A stretch of DNA of 8,763 nucleotides. Origin: Idiomarina sp. UBA6142. Its GTDB lineage: Bacteria; Pseudomonadota; Gammaproteobacteria; Enterobacterales; Alteromonadaceae. Below are positions 1 to 7,213 of the stretch, piece after piece. Every line of letters begins with the position of its first letter. Position 1 is the stretch's first letter. The position numbers and the translations under genes were made by a program. The notes under the pieces were generated by a model. The model had not been told where the DNA came from. It worked only from the letters and a program-made list of their open reading frames with translations, and ran no database searches. The DNA is taken from the NCBI GenBank assembly GCA_002423905.1, contig DIVC01000081.1, positions 1-8,763 on the forward strand, read 5' to 3'.

Positions 1-624
1 GTGGCCGGTGATTTGCGCCATCAGCGCCAAAAACACAAACACCTGAATTTGATTGAAGTTCAGCCCCAACGGCACATCGCACGAACGCTGGTAGCTGGTT
101 AAATACAGCGTATCACCCAGTAACGAAAAGTTGTGGGTATGCATGCACGGGCGCAGGCAGCCGAGGTGAAATTCGCCGGGGTTATAAAAGGTCACGATTT
201 CACCGCGATCATCCAGCCCGCGGCTCAGGTTATCCACCACTTTGCGCAGTTGGTCTAAATGGCTGCCATCGGGGCGCGCCCAACTGCGCCCTTGTACGCC
301 GTACACCCGGCCCATGTCATCGTGACCTTGGCGCGCGGGGTTAGCGAGCCAAGCCTCATTCAAATTGGCGTTGGCATCCCAGGTGGGCGAACCCAGCGCA
401 CGAAAGTCGGCGGCACTGGAATAGCCACGAATATAGCCAAGAAACTCAGCAATAGCGGCTTTCCAATAGCTCTTACGGGTGGTGATCAGCGGGAATTCAT
501 TGCGGTCCACGCGATACTCTAAATCGGCATTGATCACTGTCAGGCAGCGCTTGCCGGTACGATCGTTGGCGACCCATACCCCTTCATCGATAATGCGTTG
601 GCATAACTGCAAATACTGCTTCAT
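1..624 (-). CDS. thyA: Thymidylate synthase ThyA (partial, C-terminus cut off by window edge)
   Basis: ThyA methylates dUMP to dTMP using 5,10-methylene-tetrahydrofolate; it is a cytoplasmic homodimer and the main source of dTMP. The window holds the first 208 residues. Visible landmarks are an N-terminal folate/dUMP region with TTRKSYWKA (48-56), [12 protein letters not shown] (81-92), the catalytic cysteine in GCLRPCMH (Cys160), and the phosphate-binding [12 protein letters not shown] (180-191). The catalytic Cys lies about 14 residues later than in the 264-residue E. coli enzyme, which matches the longer (about 283 aa) form known from Vibrio and relatives, so roughly 75 residues should be missing. 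The ATG start overlaps the lgt stop as ATGA, and an AAGGTGG Shine-Dalgarno lies about 7 nt upstream. It is the last visible gene of the rppH-ptsP-permease-lgt-thyA operon. The lgt-thyA pairing is common in Gammaproteobacteria. Confidence 0.98.
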   Translation of the reverse strand, partial: MKQYLQLCQRIIDEGVWVANDRTGKRCLTVINADLEYRVDRNEFPLITTRKSYWKAAIAEFLGYIRGYSSAADFRALGSPTWDANANLNEAWLANPARQGHDDMGRVYGVQGRSWARPDGSHLDQLRKVVDNLSRGLDDRGEIVTFYNPGEFHLGCLRPCMHTHNFSLLGDTLYLTSYQRSCDVPLGLNFNQIQVFVFLALMAQITGH

Positions 625-1448
625 GACTTGCCACCTTGAAAAGTGCCTGCCCCTTTAAGGCGAGGAGCATAGAACCATAGCGCAATTCCAGCGATGATCA
701 TCGGTAGGCTCAGCCACTGGCCCATACTGAGATCCAGCGCTAGGGTGCCCAAGTGCCGATCGGGCTGGCGGAAGAATTCAACCACAAAGCGCGCGCTGCC
801 GTAGCCCATTAAAAATAACGCACCGATACGCCCAGTCACGCGTGGTTTACGGCTGTAAAAGGCCAACACCACAAACAATAACAAACCTTCAAGGCCGGCT
901 TGATAAAGCTGCGACGGATGCCGCGGCAGATCGCCACCGGTGGGGAAAATCATCGCCCATGGCACATCGGTCTGCCGGCCCCACAACTCACCGTTAATAA
1001 AGTTACCAATACGGCCAAGGCCTAAACCAATCGGCGCTAGTGGTGCAATAAAATCACCTACTTGCAGCAGCGATAGCTTCATTTTGCGGGCGAAAATAGC
1101 CAGTACCGTGAGCACTCCAAGAAAGCCGCCGTGAAACGACATGCCGCCTTCGGTAACACTGAATAAATACAGCGGGTCTTGCACAAAGCGATCAAATTGG
1201 TAAAACAGCACATAGCCCACGCGGCCGCCAATAATTACCCCTAAAAAGCCGTAAAATAGCACATCACTGAAACGCTCTTTGCTCCAGCCCACGGCACTGT
1301 AATGCAGCTTTTCACACTGCCGATTGCCCCACCACCAGGCGAACAAAAAGCCGAGCAAATACATCAATCCGTACCAGCGCAATGCCAGCGGACCGAGTTG
1401 AACGATAATCGGGTTGATATCGGGAAAGCTTAAATAACTGCTTTGCAT
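621..1448 (-). CDS. lgt: Prolipoprotein diacylglyceryl transferase Lgt
   Basis: Lgt transfers a diacylglyceryl group from phosphatidylglycerol to the lipobox cysteine of prolipoproteins in the inner membrane, the first step of lipoprotein maturation. The 275-residue product has several hydrophobic segments (about 20-40, 62-83, 105-120, 185-197, 208-224, 245-260). It carries the Lgt signature [13 protein letters not shown] (145-157). His106 in SFHGG, Arg146, Asn149 and Glu154 align with E. coli His103, Arg143, Asn146 and Glu151. Later conserved blocks are [13 protein letters not shown] (176-188) and [16 protein letters not shown] (215-230). The ATG start is preceded by AGGA at a 6-nt spacing, and the permease stop lies 3 nt upstream. 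The stop overlaps the thyA start by 4 nt. The extreme C-terminal tail ([12 protein letters not shown]) is partly encoded by a 16-bp repeat that recurs upstream of mutH. Confidence 0.99.
   Translation of the reverse strand: MQSSYLSFPDINPIIVQLGPLALRWYGLMYLLGFLFAWWWGNRQCEKLHYSAVGWSKERFSDVLFYGFLGVIIGGRVGYVLFYQFDRFVQDPLYLFSVTEGGMSFHGGFLGVLTVLAIFARKMKLSLLQVGDFIAPLAPIGLGLGRIGNFINGELWGRQTDVPWAMIFPTGGDLPRHPSQLYQAGLEGLLLFVVLAFYSRKPRVTGRIGALFLMGYGSARFVVEFFRQPDRHLGTLALDLSMGQWLSLPMIIAGIALWFYAPRLKGAGTFQGGKS
639..654 (-). repeat. 16-bp repeat AGGGGCAGGCACTTTT, copy inside the lgt 3' end
   Basis: Read on the minus strand, AGGGGCAGGCACTTTT lies in the last codons of lgt and encodes most of KGAGTF in the tail, 15 nt before the thyA ATG. 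An identical 16-mer lies on the plus strand at 5128-5143, 3 nt before the mutH ATG. Both copies are preceded by TTAA within a few bases. A perfect 16-bp match by chance in a window this size is expected only a few times in a hundred. The copy number in the genome cannot be seen from here. Confidence 0.7.
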
Positions 1449-1451
1449 GGC

Positions 1452-2243
1452 TTATCCTATAAAAATATTCAGCGCCACCAGCGCTAAAAATACCGCAAAA
1501 CCCTGTTGCAGACGGCGCACCGGAATTTTCTGCGTCAGCCTCACACCCAGCGGCGCAAAGGCCATGGAGGTCAGCGAAATAATCAACCAAGCCGGCAAAT
1601 GCAGATAACCGGTCAAACCGGCATTATCCTCAAGTTGCTGACCGAGCACAATAAAAGCCAGTACCGCGCTCACACCAATACTTAAACTGCCCACCGCCGA
1701 TACCGCAATGGCTTGTCGAATGGGCACCCGCAACCGTTGCAGCAGCGGCACCGTCATGGAACCGCCGCCAATGCCGATCATGCCCGACAACGAGCCCATG
1801 GCGGTAGTAATGGCAAACATCAGTCGTTTCGACACATTGGTAATAGGCTCGCCGGTGCGCTGCGGTATCAGCATACGGATACATAAGATCATCAGCGCCA
1901 GCGCAAAAATACGTTGCAACCAAGCGGCGCTTATTGCGGTTGCTAACCACGCCCCCAACGCTGCGCCAAGCATCAGCCCCGGGGCGATGCGGCGCACCCA
2001 AAACCAACTGACCTGGCCGTGGTTGTAGTGCGAACGGGCCGAGCTTAAGGTGGTCATGACGATAGTTGCCAAGCTAGTGGCAACCGCCATTTTAATCACT
2101 AACTCAGGAACAACGCCGAGGAGCGGTAGCAAAAATATCAGCAACGGCACAATAATCAGACCACCGCCAATACCGAGCATGCCGGCCATGGTACCAGCAA
2201 TGGCACCACCCACCATACACAGCAGCCAGCCCACTAATGCCAC
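1452..2243 (-). CDS. TauE/SafE (DUF81) family membrane permease
   Basis: This is a 263-residue integral membrane protein of the sulfite exporter TauE/SafE family. Members are proposed to export sulfite, sulfoacetate or other small anions, but the substrate here cannot be read from the sequence. The family's internal duplication shows as two glycine-rich motifs, GMLGIGGGLIIVPLL (21-35) and GMIGIGGGSMTVPLL (154-168), each at the start of a bundle of hydrophobic segments (about 5-45, 48-65, 88-125, 142-170, 177-201, 215-237, 245-262). The start is GTG directly abutting the TAA stop of ptsP in the same frame, so no longer start is possible. An AGGGGG lies 4 nt upstream. Starting at the next ATG (residue 10) would cut into the first hydrophobic segment. 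I recall a permease of this type between ptsP and lgt in Pseudomonas too, so the position looks conserved although the role in the operon is unknown. Confidence 0.93.
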   Translation of the reverse strand: MALVGWLLCMVGGAIAGTMAGMLGIGGGLIIVPLLIFLLPLLGVVPELVIKMAVATSLATIVMTTLSSARSHYNHGQVSWFWVRRIAPGLMLGAALGAWLATAISAAWLQRIFALALMILCIRMLIPQRTGEPITNVSKRLMFAITTAMGSLSGMIGIGGGSMTVPLLQRLRVPIRQAIAVSAVGSLSIGVSAVLAFIVLGQQLEDNAGLTGYLHLPAWLIISLTSMAFAPLGVRLTQKIPVRRLQQGFAVFLALVALNIFIG

Positions 2244-4517
2244 TTAACCCCCTGCCCGAACGAAGCCGCCCAAGCCGGCGGTTTCTAATGCTAAGGTAAC
2301 TACCTGCCGCACTTCTTGGGGAGAACGAGCGGCCAAGGCTTGGCGTAATAATTCATCTAACAAATCGGCGCGGCTATGGCGAATGATCCAGCGAATACGG
2401 TCAATGCTATAGCTGTTCATACTCAGTATCCGGTAGCCCATGGCAATCAGTAGCAACGCTCCGCCGGGCTCGCCAGCCAGCTCACCACACACCGACACCG
2501 GCTTATTGAGTTCAGCGCAGCGTTCAGCAATTTGCTTGAGCGCATGCAGCACCGCTGGATGAAAAGCATCGTACAAACTTGCCACGCGCTGATTGTTGCG
2601 ATCAACCGCCAGCATGTACTGGGTTAAATCGTTACTACCGACCGAAAAGAAATCGACTTTGTCGGCCACCGTATGCAGCTGATAAATCATCGCCGGTACT
2701 TCAATCATCACGCCAATTTGTGGCTCGTACAGGTGTTCGTCGGCAGCGCAGGCGAATTCTTCCGCCACTTCGTGATAGGCCTGACGAATCAGCCGTACCG
2801 ACTCATCCACTTCTTCGGCGCTGGTGATCATCGGCAGCAAAATACGCAAATTATTGTGCTTCACCGAAGCCCGCAGCATGGCCCGAATTTGCACCAAGAA
2901 AATCTCCGGATGATCGAGCGTCATGCGAATGCCGCGCCAGCCCAAAAATGGATTTTCTTCTTGCATGGGTAAATATGGCAACGGTTTATCGCCGCCTACA
3001 TCGAGGGTGCGCATGACCACGGTGCCAGCGCTGAATTGCTCCAGCACTTGACTATATAATTCTACTTGTTCAATTTCGGTGGGTAAGCGCTCACGCATCA
3101 TGAACGGAATTTCGGTGCGATACAGCCCCACCCCATCAACCTGCAGCTCAGCCAGCCAGTCGCGGTCAGTTTGCAAGCCCACGTTTAACTGCAAACTAAT
3201 GCTCACGCCATCTTTGGTTGTAATCGGCAGGCCGCGGGCCGAACGCACTTTACTTTGTAGCTCCGCCTCTTCTTCGGCCAAGGTGCGATATTCTTGTTCC
3301 ACCTGCAACGGTGGATTAATAAACACATCACCGTTGTAGCCATCAACAATCAGGTTTTTGCCGACAATATCGTCGAGATCGAGATCAGCAACGCCTAGCA
3401 CCGCTGGAATACCCATACTGCGAGCCATAATAGCGGCATGGGAACTGGACGAGCCACGCAGCGAAATCATCGCCACAATATCGGACACTGGCAGCTCCGC
3501 CAGCATCGTAGCGGTGACCTCTTCGGCCACCAACACACATTGTTCAGGGGTTTTATGATGACGCCGCTCGCGCTCTTGCAAGTGCGATAAAATACGTTGG
3601 CCGAGATCGCGCACATCCGAAGCGCGCTCGCGAATATAGTCATCGTCGAGGTTTTCAAACTGATCGACCAAACTTTCGACCACTTTCTTCACCGCAGTTT
3701 GTGCCCGCCAGCCTTCACTAATAGTGGTTTCAACCTGCTGGCCTAAACTATTGGAATCGAGCATGGCGTGATAGACATCAAAAATAGCCAGACTCTCTTG
3801 CGCCACCTGCCCACGCATACGCTCACTCAACTCATTGAGTTCTTGGCGGGTACGCGCAACTGCAGCGCGAAAGGCGCGAATTTCGTGCTCTGGCATATCA
3901 CTGCGTTTGGGCACAACATCACTGAGCCGTGCCCGTGGTTTCATCACATAGGCGGCACCAATGGCCACGCCAGGCGAACCGGGAATACCCTTCATATTGC
4001 GCAGCCACGGGGTTTGCGCTTGGCGTTTTAACAAACCACGACTCTCGGCGTGGGCGATGACCACCGCCAACTGCGCCGCTAGGGTCACCACAAAGGCTTC
4101 TTCATCGCGGGTAAAGGCGCGCGCTTGGGCTTGTTGCACGGTGAGCACGCCCATCACCCGACGACGATGAATCACCGGCGCCGCTAACATGGCAATAAAG
4201 CGGTCTTCTTTAACGTTCGGTAAGCGAATAAAATTGGGGTGTTCGACCGCGTTGGCAAAGTTGAGCGGCTCTTCGCGCTGAGCCGCCAGACCAACCACGC
4301 CTTCACCAAAGCGAATGTAAACGGGGTTTTCGTTGGTAATTTCAAGACCATCGGTAGCGGCTAGCTCAAACCGCTGTTGGCTATGATCCGCCAAGTAGAC
4401 ACTGCAACAGTCGGTTGCTAGCGCATTTTTTACTTGGCGCACCATGGTTTGCAGCGCCAGCTCAAAGTCTGGCGCTTGATTCACGGCTTCGACAATGCGT
4501 TGCAATACTCGCAGCAT
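2244..4517 (-). CDS. ptsP: Phosphoenolpyruvate-protein phosphotransferase PtsP (enzyme I-Ntr)
   Basis: PtsP takes phosphate from phosphoenolpyruvate and passes it to NPr (PtsO) and then EIIA-Ntr (PtsN), the regulatory nitrogen PTS that links nitrogen status to potassium and stress responses. The 757-residue protein has an N-terminal GAF sensor domain (about 1-160), then the enzyme I helical and phosphohistidine domains, starting near KGIPGSPGVAIG (176-187). The active-site His360 is in SSSSHAAIMARSMGIPAVLG (equivalent to E. coli His356). The C-terminal PEP-binding barrel follows, with GLYRTEIPFM (464-473), MRTLDVGGDKPLPY (502-515), the enzyme I signature DFFSVGSNDLTQYMLAVDR (622-640) and catalytic Cys677 in SVCGELAG. 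The length fits the family (748 in E. coli). In E. coli, glutamine and 2-oxoglutarate act through the GAF domain. The ATG has GGAG 8 nt upstream, and rppH ends 1 nt before it. The rppH-ptsP pairing is widely conserved. Confidence 0.98.
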   Translation of the reverse strand: MLRVLQRIVEAVNQAPDFELALQTMVRQVKNALATDCCSVYLADHSQQRFELAATDGLEITNENPVYIRFGEGVVGLAAQREEPLNFANAVEHPNFIRLPNVKEDRFIAMLAAPVIHRRRVMGVLTVQQAQARAFTRDEEAFVVTLAAQLAVVIAHAESRGLLKRQAQTPWLRNMKGIPGSPGVAIGAAYVMKPRARLSDVVPKRSDMPEHEIRAFRAAVARTRQELNELSERMRGQVAQESLAIFDVYHAMLDSNSLGQQVETTISEGWRAQTAVKKVVESLVDQFENLDDDYIRERASDVRDLGQRILSHLQERERRHHKTPEQCVLVAEEVTATMLAELPVSDIVAMISLRGSSSSHAAIMARSMGIPAVLGVADLDLDDIVGKNLIVDGYNGDVFINPPLQVEQEYRTLAEEEAELQSKVRSARGLPITTKDGVSISLQLNVGLQTDRDWLAELQVDGVGLYRTEIPFMMRERLPTEIEQVELYSQVLEQFSAGTVVMRTLDVGGDKPLPYLPMQEENPFLGWRGIRMTLDHPEIFLVQIRAMLRASVKHNNLRILLPMITSAEEVDESVRLIRQAYHEVAEEFACAADEHLYEPQIGVMIEVPAMIYQLHTVADKVDFFSVGSNDLTQYMLAVDRNNQRVASLYDAFHPAVLHALKQIAERCAELNKPVSVCGELAGEPGGALLLIAMGYRILSMNSYSIDRIRWIIRHSRADLLDELLRQALAARSPQEVRQVVTLALETAGLGGFVRAGG
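2248..2253 (-). promoter_or_regulatory. Ribosome binding site deciding the GTG start of the permease
   Basis: On the minus strand the end of ptsP reads AGGGGGTTAAGTG. The AGGGGG run lies in the last sense codons of ptsP, the TAA is its stop, and the next codon is GTG. A 4-nt spacer is short but workable. It supports GTG as the permease start and suggests ribosomes finishing ptsP reinitiate there. Confidence 0.5.
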
Positions 4518-4518
4518 A

Positions 4519-5055
4519 TCAGCGTCTCCGTCGTTGCGGGCGCTGCTTTTTCACCTGTTTTGGCGCGCTTGGAGCGCTGTAGGGGGGCATCACTAGCGGC
4601 GCGAATTCTTTCATCACGCGCCGGTAGACATCCCGTTTGAACGCCACAACCTGACGCACCGGATACCAATAACTGACCCACCGCCAGTCATCAAATTCCG
4701 GTTTCCCAGAGCTGAGCACGTTCACATCCTGCTCCTTGCATGTGAGTCGCAGCAAAAACCATTTTTGTTTCTGACCAATACAGGTTGGTCGTTGTTCGCG
4801 ACGAACAAGCCGTTTCGGCAAGCGATAACGGAACCAGTGACGACTGGTGTAGACAATTTCGACTTGATCCGGCTGTAACCCGACTTCTTCGTAGAGTTCC
4901 CGGTACATTGCCTGTTCAGCACTTTCGCCGTCATCAATGCCACCTTGTGGAAACTGCCAGCTATGTTGCCCTATTCGACGCGCCCAAAACACTTGTCCCT
5001 GCTCGTTACAGATGATGATCCCGACATTGGCTCGGAATCCTTCTGCGTCTATCAC
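4519..5055 (-). CDS. rppH: RNA pyrophosphohydrolase RppH (Nudix)
   Basis: RppH removes pyrophosphate from the 5' triphosphate (or diphosphate) end of mRNA, leaving a monophosphate that opens the transcript to RNase E. The 178-residue protein has the complete Nudix box GX5EX7REUXEEXGU at 39-61, with metal-binding Glu53, Glu56 and Glu57 in RELYEEVGL (same numbering as E. coli). Family-typical stretches are [20 protein letters not shown] (7-26) and HSWQFPQGG (31-39). The tail is proline-rich and basic (ends QRRRR), as is usual for RppH and likely to help bind RNA. The start is GTG: translation from it gives [12 protein letters not shown], matching the MID start of other RppH proteins, and GAGGA lies 7 nt upstream. 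It is the first gene of the minus-strand operon, diverging from mutH. Confidence 0.98.
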   Translation of the reverse strand: MIDAEGFRANVGIIICNEQGQVFWARRIGQHSWQFPQGGIDDGESAEQAMYRELYEEVGLQPDQVEIVYTSRHWFRYRLPKRLVRREQRPTCIGQKQKWFLLRLTCKEQDVNVLSSGKPEFDDWRWVSYWYPVRQVVAFKRDVYRRVMKEFAPLVMPPYSAPSAPKQVKKQRPQRRRR

Positions 5056-5062
5056 GCGGGCA

Positions 5063-5067
5063 TCCTC
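5063..5067 (-). promoter_or_regulatory. Ribosome binding site deciding the GTG start of rppH
   Basis: GAGGA on the minus strand lies 7 nt before the GTG at 5055. The good spacing and the family-typical MID N-terminus both choose this GTG. An ATG just after the GAGG is in another frame and ends after three codons. Confidence 0.65.
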
Positions 5068-5073
5068 ATAAAT

Positions 5074-5102
5074 TCGACTTCTGGCTTCGATTTTTCCATA
5101 AT
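5074..5102 (+). promoter_or_regulatory. Candidate sigma-70 promoter for mutH
   Basis: TCGACT (5074-5079, 4 of 6 to TTGACA) is followed after 17 bp by CATAAT (5097-5102, 5 of 6 to TATAAT). The -10 is 44 nt before the mutH ATG, leaving a short leader. Its -10 overlaps that of the opposite-strand candidate for rppH. This is a by-eye match with no proof of activity. Confidence 0.4.
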
Positions 5103-5126
5103 CAGGCGCATATTGAAAGGGTTAAA
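5098..5126 (-). promoter_or_regulatory. Candidate sigma-70 promoter for the rppH operon
   Basis: On the minus strand TTTAAC (5126-5121, 3 of 6 to TTGACA) is followed after 17 bp by GATTAT (5103-5098, 4 of 6 to TATAAT), 42 nt before the rppH GTG. The match is weak. It is offered because some promoter for the five-gene operon must lie in this 91-bp gap or inside mutH, and the spacing is ideal. Confidence 0.3.
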
Positions 5127-5127
5127 T

Positions 5128-5143
5128 AGGGGCAGGCACTTTT
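5128..5143 (+). repeat. 16-bp repeat AGGGGCAGGCACTTTT, copy before mutH
   Basis: This is a perfect match to the minus-strand 16-mer at 639-654. Here it ends 3 nt before the mutH ATG. Its internal AGG (5134-5136, 10 nt from the ATG) is the only Shine-Dalgarno-like sequence I can find for mutH, so the repeat may also serve as the ribosome binding site. It contains no clear hairpin of its own. Confidence 0.7.
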
Positions 5144-5146
5144 ATC

Positions 5147-5812
5147 ATGACTCTGACTGAATTATTCCACCGCGCCAGCGCATTGGCGGGTAAGCGTTTT
5201 GCGGAGGTTGCGGCGGCGCACAATATGACCGTGCCCAACGATTTGCGGCGCAATAAGGGCTGGGTGGGGCAATTGCTCGAAGCAGCTTTGGGTGCGCAAG
5301 CCGGTTCGCAGCAGCTACAAGACTTCCCCGAGTTAGGGGTGGAGCTAAAAACTATTCCCCTTGATGAGCGCGGTGAACCGCTGGAAACTACCTTTGTTTG
5401 CACCGCCCCACTCACCGATATTGCCCACCTGCGCTGGGAACAGAGTAATGTGCGCAACAAATTACAGTGCGTACTGTGGGTGCCGATTGATGGCCGCCGC
5501 CAGGTGCCATTAGCCGAGCGCACTATTGGCAGCGCCTTTTTCTGGCAGCCCAGCGCCGCTGAAGAGGCGCAGCTGCAAGCCGATTGGCAGGAACACATGG
5601 ACCGCATTGCGCTGGGCCAGGTCGAGCATATTCAAGCTCAGCAAGGCGAAGTGCTGCAGTTGCGCCCCAAAGCCGCCAACAGTCGAGTGCTCACCAACGC
5701 CATTGGCGCGCATGGGCAACTGATTCAAACCCTACCGCGTGGCTTTTATCTGCGTAAAGAATTTACCCGTGCCATTTTGCAACGGATGTTTGCCGGCGCC
5801 GACACTGAATAA
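5147..5812 (+). CDS. mutH: DNA mismatch repair endonuclease MutH
   Basis: MutH is the strand-discriminating endonuclease of methyl-directed mismatch repair: activated by MutL, it nicks the unmethylated strand at hemimethylated GATC. The 221-residue protein is close to the E. coli length (229). It shows the restriction-enzyme-like active site as D-x6-E-x-K: Asp59 in [11 protein letters not shown], Glu66 and Lys68, with an upstream Glu45 in [14 protein letters not shown] (37-50). Further family blocks are [12 protein letters not shown] (79-90), [31 protein letters not shown] and the C-terminal [20 protein letters not shown]. Its presence implies a Dam methylase plus MutS and MutL elsewhere in the genome. 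The first ATG is used, with a poor Shine-Dalgarno (AGG, 10 nt away, inside the 16-bp repeat). It diverges from rppH, and 61 nt separate its stop from the likely rimB start. Confidence 0.98.
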   Translation: MTLTELFHRASALAGKRFAEVAAAHNMTVPNDLRRNKGWVGQLLEAALGAQAGSQQLQDFPELGVELKTIPLDERGEPLETTFVCTAPLTDIAHLRWEQSNVRNKLQCVLWVPIDGRRQVPLAERTIGSAFFWQPSAAEEAQLQADWQEHMDRIALGQVEHIQAQQGEVLQLRPKAANSRVLTNAIGAHGQLIQTLPRGFYLRKEFTRAILQRMFAGADTE

Positions 5813-5862
5813 CTAGCCATTGCCGCCGCGCAGCGTTATTCTACGCACTGACTTGGATCACC

Positions 5863-5867
5863 GAGAG
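5863..5867 (+). promoter_or_regulatory. Ribosome binding site supporting the ATG start of rimB
   Basis: GAGAG lies 6 nt before the ATG at 5874. It favours that ATG over the in-frame TTG at 5820, which has no Shine-Dalgarno near it and would add 18 residues unlike the family's N-terminus. Confidence 0.5.
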
Positions 5868-5873
5868 CAATGC

Positions 5874-6305
5874 ATGCAAACGCTAGGCTGGCGCGAATGG
5901 GGCGCCCTTCCAGAGCTGGCTATTCCGGCCCTCAAAATGAAAGTAGACACCGGCGCTAAAACGTCCTGTTTACATGCCTTTCGGCTGGAGCCATTCGAGC
6001 ATAACGGCGAAGCCTGGCTGCGTATTTGGTTGCACCCCGACCAACATAGCGAGCGTGAGCACGTGTGCCAGGCAAAAATTTACGACCAGCGCGAGGTGAC
6101 CGACTCCGGTGGTCACACAGAACTACGCTATGTGATCAAAAGTCGGCTACAATTAGGCAACTTCGACCGCTCTATCGAGTTAACCCTCACCAATCGAGAC
6201 ACCATGAAATTTCGCATGTTATTAGGCCGCCAAGCCATGCGCGGCAGTTTTATTGTCAACCCCAAGGCCTCGTATTTATTGGGTCAACCAGGAGCGACCG
6301 CATGA
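5874..6305 (+). CDS. rimB: RimB-like retropepsin-fold protease (annotated elsewhere as 'ATP-dependent zinc protease')
   Basis: In Pseudomonas, RimB is described as a protease working with RimK on the glutamate tail of ribosomal protein S6; that role is inferred here from similarity and from the adjacent rimK. The 143-residue protein starts [31 protein letters not shown], which is typical of this family. The DTGAKTS motif (25-31) carries the likely catalytic Asp25 of a single-domain, presumably dimeric, aspartic protease. The hydrophobic MLLGRQAM block (115-122) matches the hydrophobic-Gly motif near the end of retropepsins. I see no zinc-binding motif or ATP-binding site, so the common database name looks misleading. 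The start was set at ATG 5874 by the GAGAG upstream and family N-terminus. The stop overlaps the rimK start as ATGA, so the two are translationally coupled. Confidence 0.88.
   Translation: MQTLGWREWGALPELAIPALKMKVDTGAKTSCLHAFRLEPFEHNGEAWLRIWLHPDQHSEREHVCQAKIYDQREVTDSGGHTELRYVIKSRLQLGNFDRSIELTLTNRDTMKFRMLLGRQAMRGSFIVNPKASYLLGQPGATA
6290..6294 (+). promoter_or_regulatory. Strong ribosome binding site fixing the rimK start
   Basis: AGGAG lies 7 nt before the ATG at 6302, inside the last codons of rimB. It is the best Shine-Dalgarno on the plus strand of the window and fixes the RimK start at the family-typical MRIAILSRN rather than any of the codons further upstream in the open frame. Confidence 0.75.
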
Positions 6306-7207
6306 GAATTGCGATACTGTCACGTAACGCCAAACTGTATTCCACCCGCCGCCTGGTCGAGGCCGCCCAAGCGCGCGGCCACACGGTCGACGTCATTGAT
6401 CCGCTGCGCTGCTACATGAACATTAATGCGCGGGAATCATCCATTCACATGAAGGGTAAAGATTTACCCTACTACGATGCGGTGATCCCGCGTATTGGTG
6501 CCTCAATTACCTTTTTCGGCACCGCGGTATTGCGCCAGTTTGAGATGATTGGTAGCTACCCGGTGAATGAGTCGGTGGCGATTTCACGTAGCCGCGACAA
6601 ATTGCGCTCGCTGCAGCTGTTAAGCCGCAAAAATATCGGCTTGCCGACGACTGGATTTGCCAGTCAGCCGCAAGATATTCCCGATCTGATTGACATGGTC
6701 GGCGGCGCCCCGTTAGTGATTAAACTGCTTGAAGGCACGCAAGGTATTGGTGTGGTATTGGCCGAAACCAGACAGGCTGCCGAATCGGTGATTGAAGCCT
6801 TTATGGGGCTGGAATCGCACATTATGGTGCAAGAGTATATTAAAGAAGCCGGCGGTGCCGATATTCGCTGCCTAGTGATTGGTGACAAGGTCATTGCCGC
6901 CATGAAACGCCAAGCCAAAGCCGGTGAATTCCGCTCCAACTTACATCGCGGCGGCACTGCCAGTTTAGTCAAATTAACCGCGGCCGAGCGTGCGACTGCG
7001 GTGAAAGCGGCGAAAACCATGGGCTTGAACGTAGCCGGTGTGGATATTTTACGCTCTAACCACGGCCCCCTGGTGATGGAAGTGAATAGCTCGCCCGGTC
7101 TTGAAGGCATTGAAGGTGCCACGGGTAAAGATGTCGCCAACGAAATCATCTTATTTATTGAAAAGAATGCCAAACATCAGCGTACCCGCACCAAGGGGCG
7201 CGGCTAA
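6302..7207 (+). CDS. rimK: Ribosomal protein S6--L-glutamate ligase RimK (ATP-grasp)
   Basis: RimK uses ATP to add glutamate residues to the C-terminus of ribosomal protein S6, and in pseudomonads this remodels the proteome. The E. coli enzyme can also make poly-alpha-glutamate. The 301-residue protein is nearly the E. coli length (300) and similar from end to end. It has an N-terminal pre-ATP-grasp domain ([19 protein letters not shown] 33-42) and then an ATP-grasp domain from about 100. Expected ATP and Mg ligands sit at the E. coli positions: Lys141, QEYIKEA (177-183), Asp187, Arg211 in FRSNLHRGG, Asp248 in GVDIL, and Glu260 and Asn262 in VMEVNSSPG. The tail is basic ([11 protein letters not shown]). 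The start is supported by a strong AGGAG and overlaps the rimB stop by 4 nt. The next gene follows within 6 nt. Confidence 0.98.
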   Translation: MRIAILSRNAKLYSTRRLVEAAQARGHTVDVIDPLRCYMNINARESSIHMKGKDLPYYDAVIPRIGASITFFGTAVLRQFEMIGSYPVNESVAISRSRDKLRSLQLLSRKNIGLPTTGFASQPQDIPDLIDMVGGAPLVIKLLEGTQGIGVVLAETRQAAESVIEAFMGLESHIMVQEYIKEAGGADIRCLVIGDKVIAAMKRQAKAGEFRSNLHRGGTASLVKLTAAERATAVKAAKTMGLNVAGVDILRSNHGPLVMEVNSSPGLEGIEGATGKDVANEIILFIEKNAKHQRTRTKGRG

Positions 7208-7213
7208 TTGGCG

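Noticed and set aside
259..522. 87-codon plus-strand open frame within thyA
   Set aside because: ThyA is continuous and strongly conserved on the minus strand through this stretch. The opposite frame has no supporting motif.
1630..2028. Open frames of 125 codons (minus) and 106 codons (plus) within the permease gene
   Set aside because: Both are shadow frames of the TauE/SafE coding sequence, which has the duplicated GIGGG motifs; neither shadow product shows a domain.
5052..5063. Three-codon ATG-CCC-GCG-TGA leader overlapping the rppH GTG on the minus strand
   Set aside because: The GAGG abuts its ATG with no spacing, so ribosomes could hardly start there; it looks like coincidence.
5122..5607. 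161-codon open frame on the minus strand opposite mutH
   Set aside because: MutH is unmistakable on the plus strand. The opposite frame gives a low-complexity Ser/Cys/Ala-rich product with no recognisable motif and would run into the rppH promoter region.
5820..5873. TTG-initiated 18-residue extension of RimB
   Set aside because: There is no Shine-Dalgarno, the start codon is rare, and the extra residues do not resemble the family, whereas the ATG at 5874 has GAGAG at 6 nt and gives the usual GWREW N-terminus.
5813..5873. Possible promoter or small hairpin (GCGT-TATTCT-ACGC) between mutH and rimB
   Set aside because: The stem is only 4 bp with no T-run, and the best -35/-10 pair is 4 of 6 on both halves; this is too weak to call, so rimB may simply be read from the mutH promoter.
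6065..6301. 79-residue upstream extension of the RimK frame
   Set aside because: It overlaps rimB in another frame, has no similarity to RimK N-termini, and the strong AGGAG with ATG at 6302 gives the exact family start.
6664..7173. 169-codon open frame on the minus strand opposite rimK
   Set aside because: It mirrors the codon pattern of rimK, its product is Ser/Thr/Pro-rich without known motifs, and the ATP-grasp domain on the plus strand explains the region.
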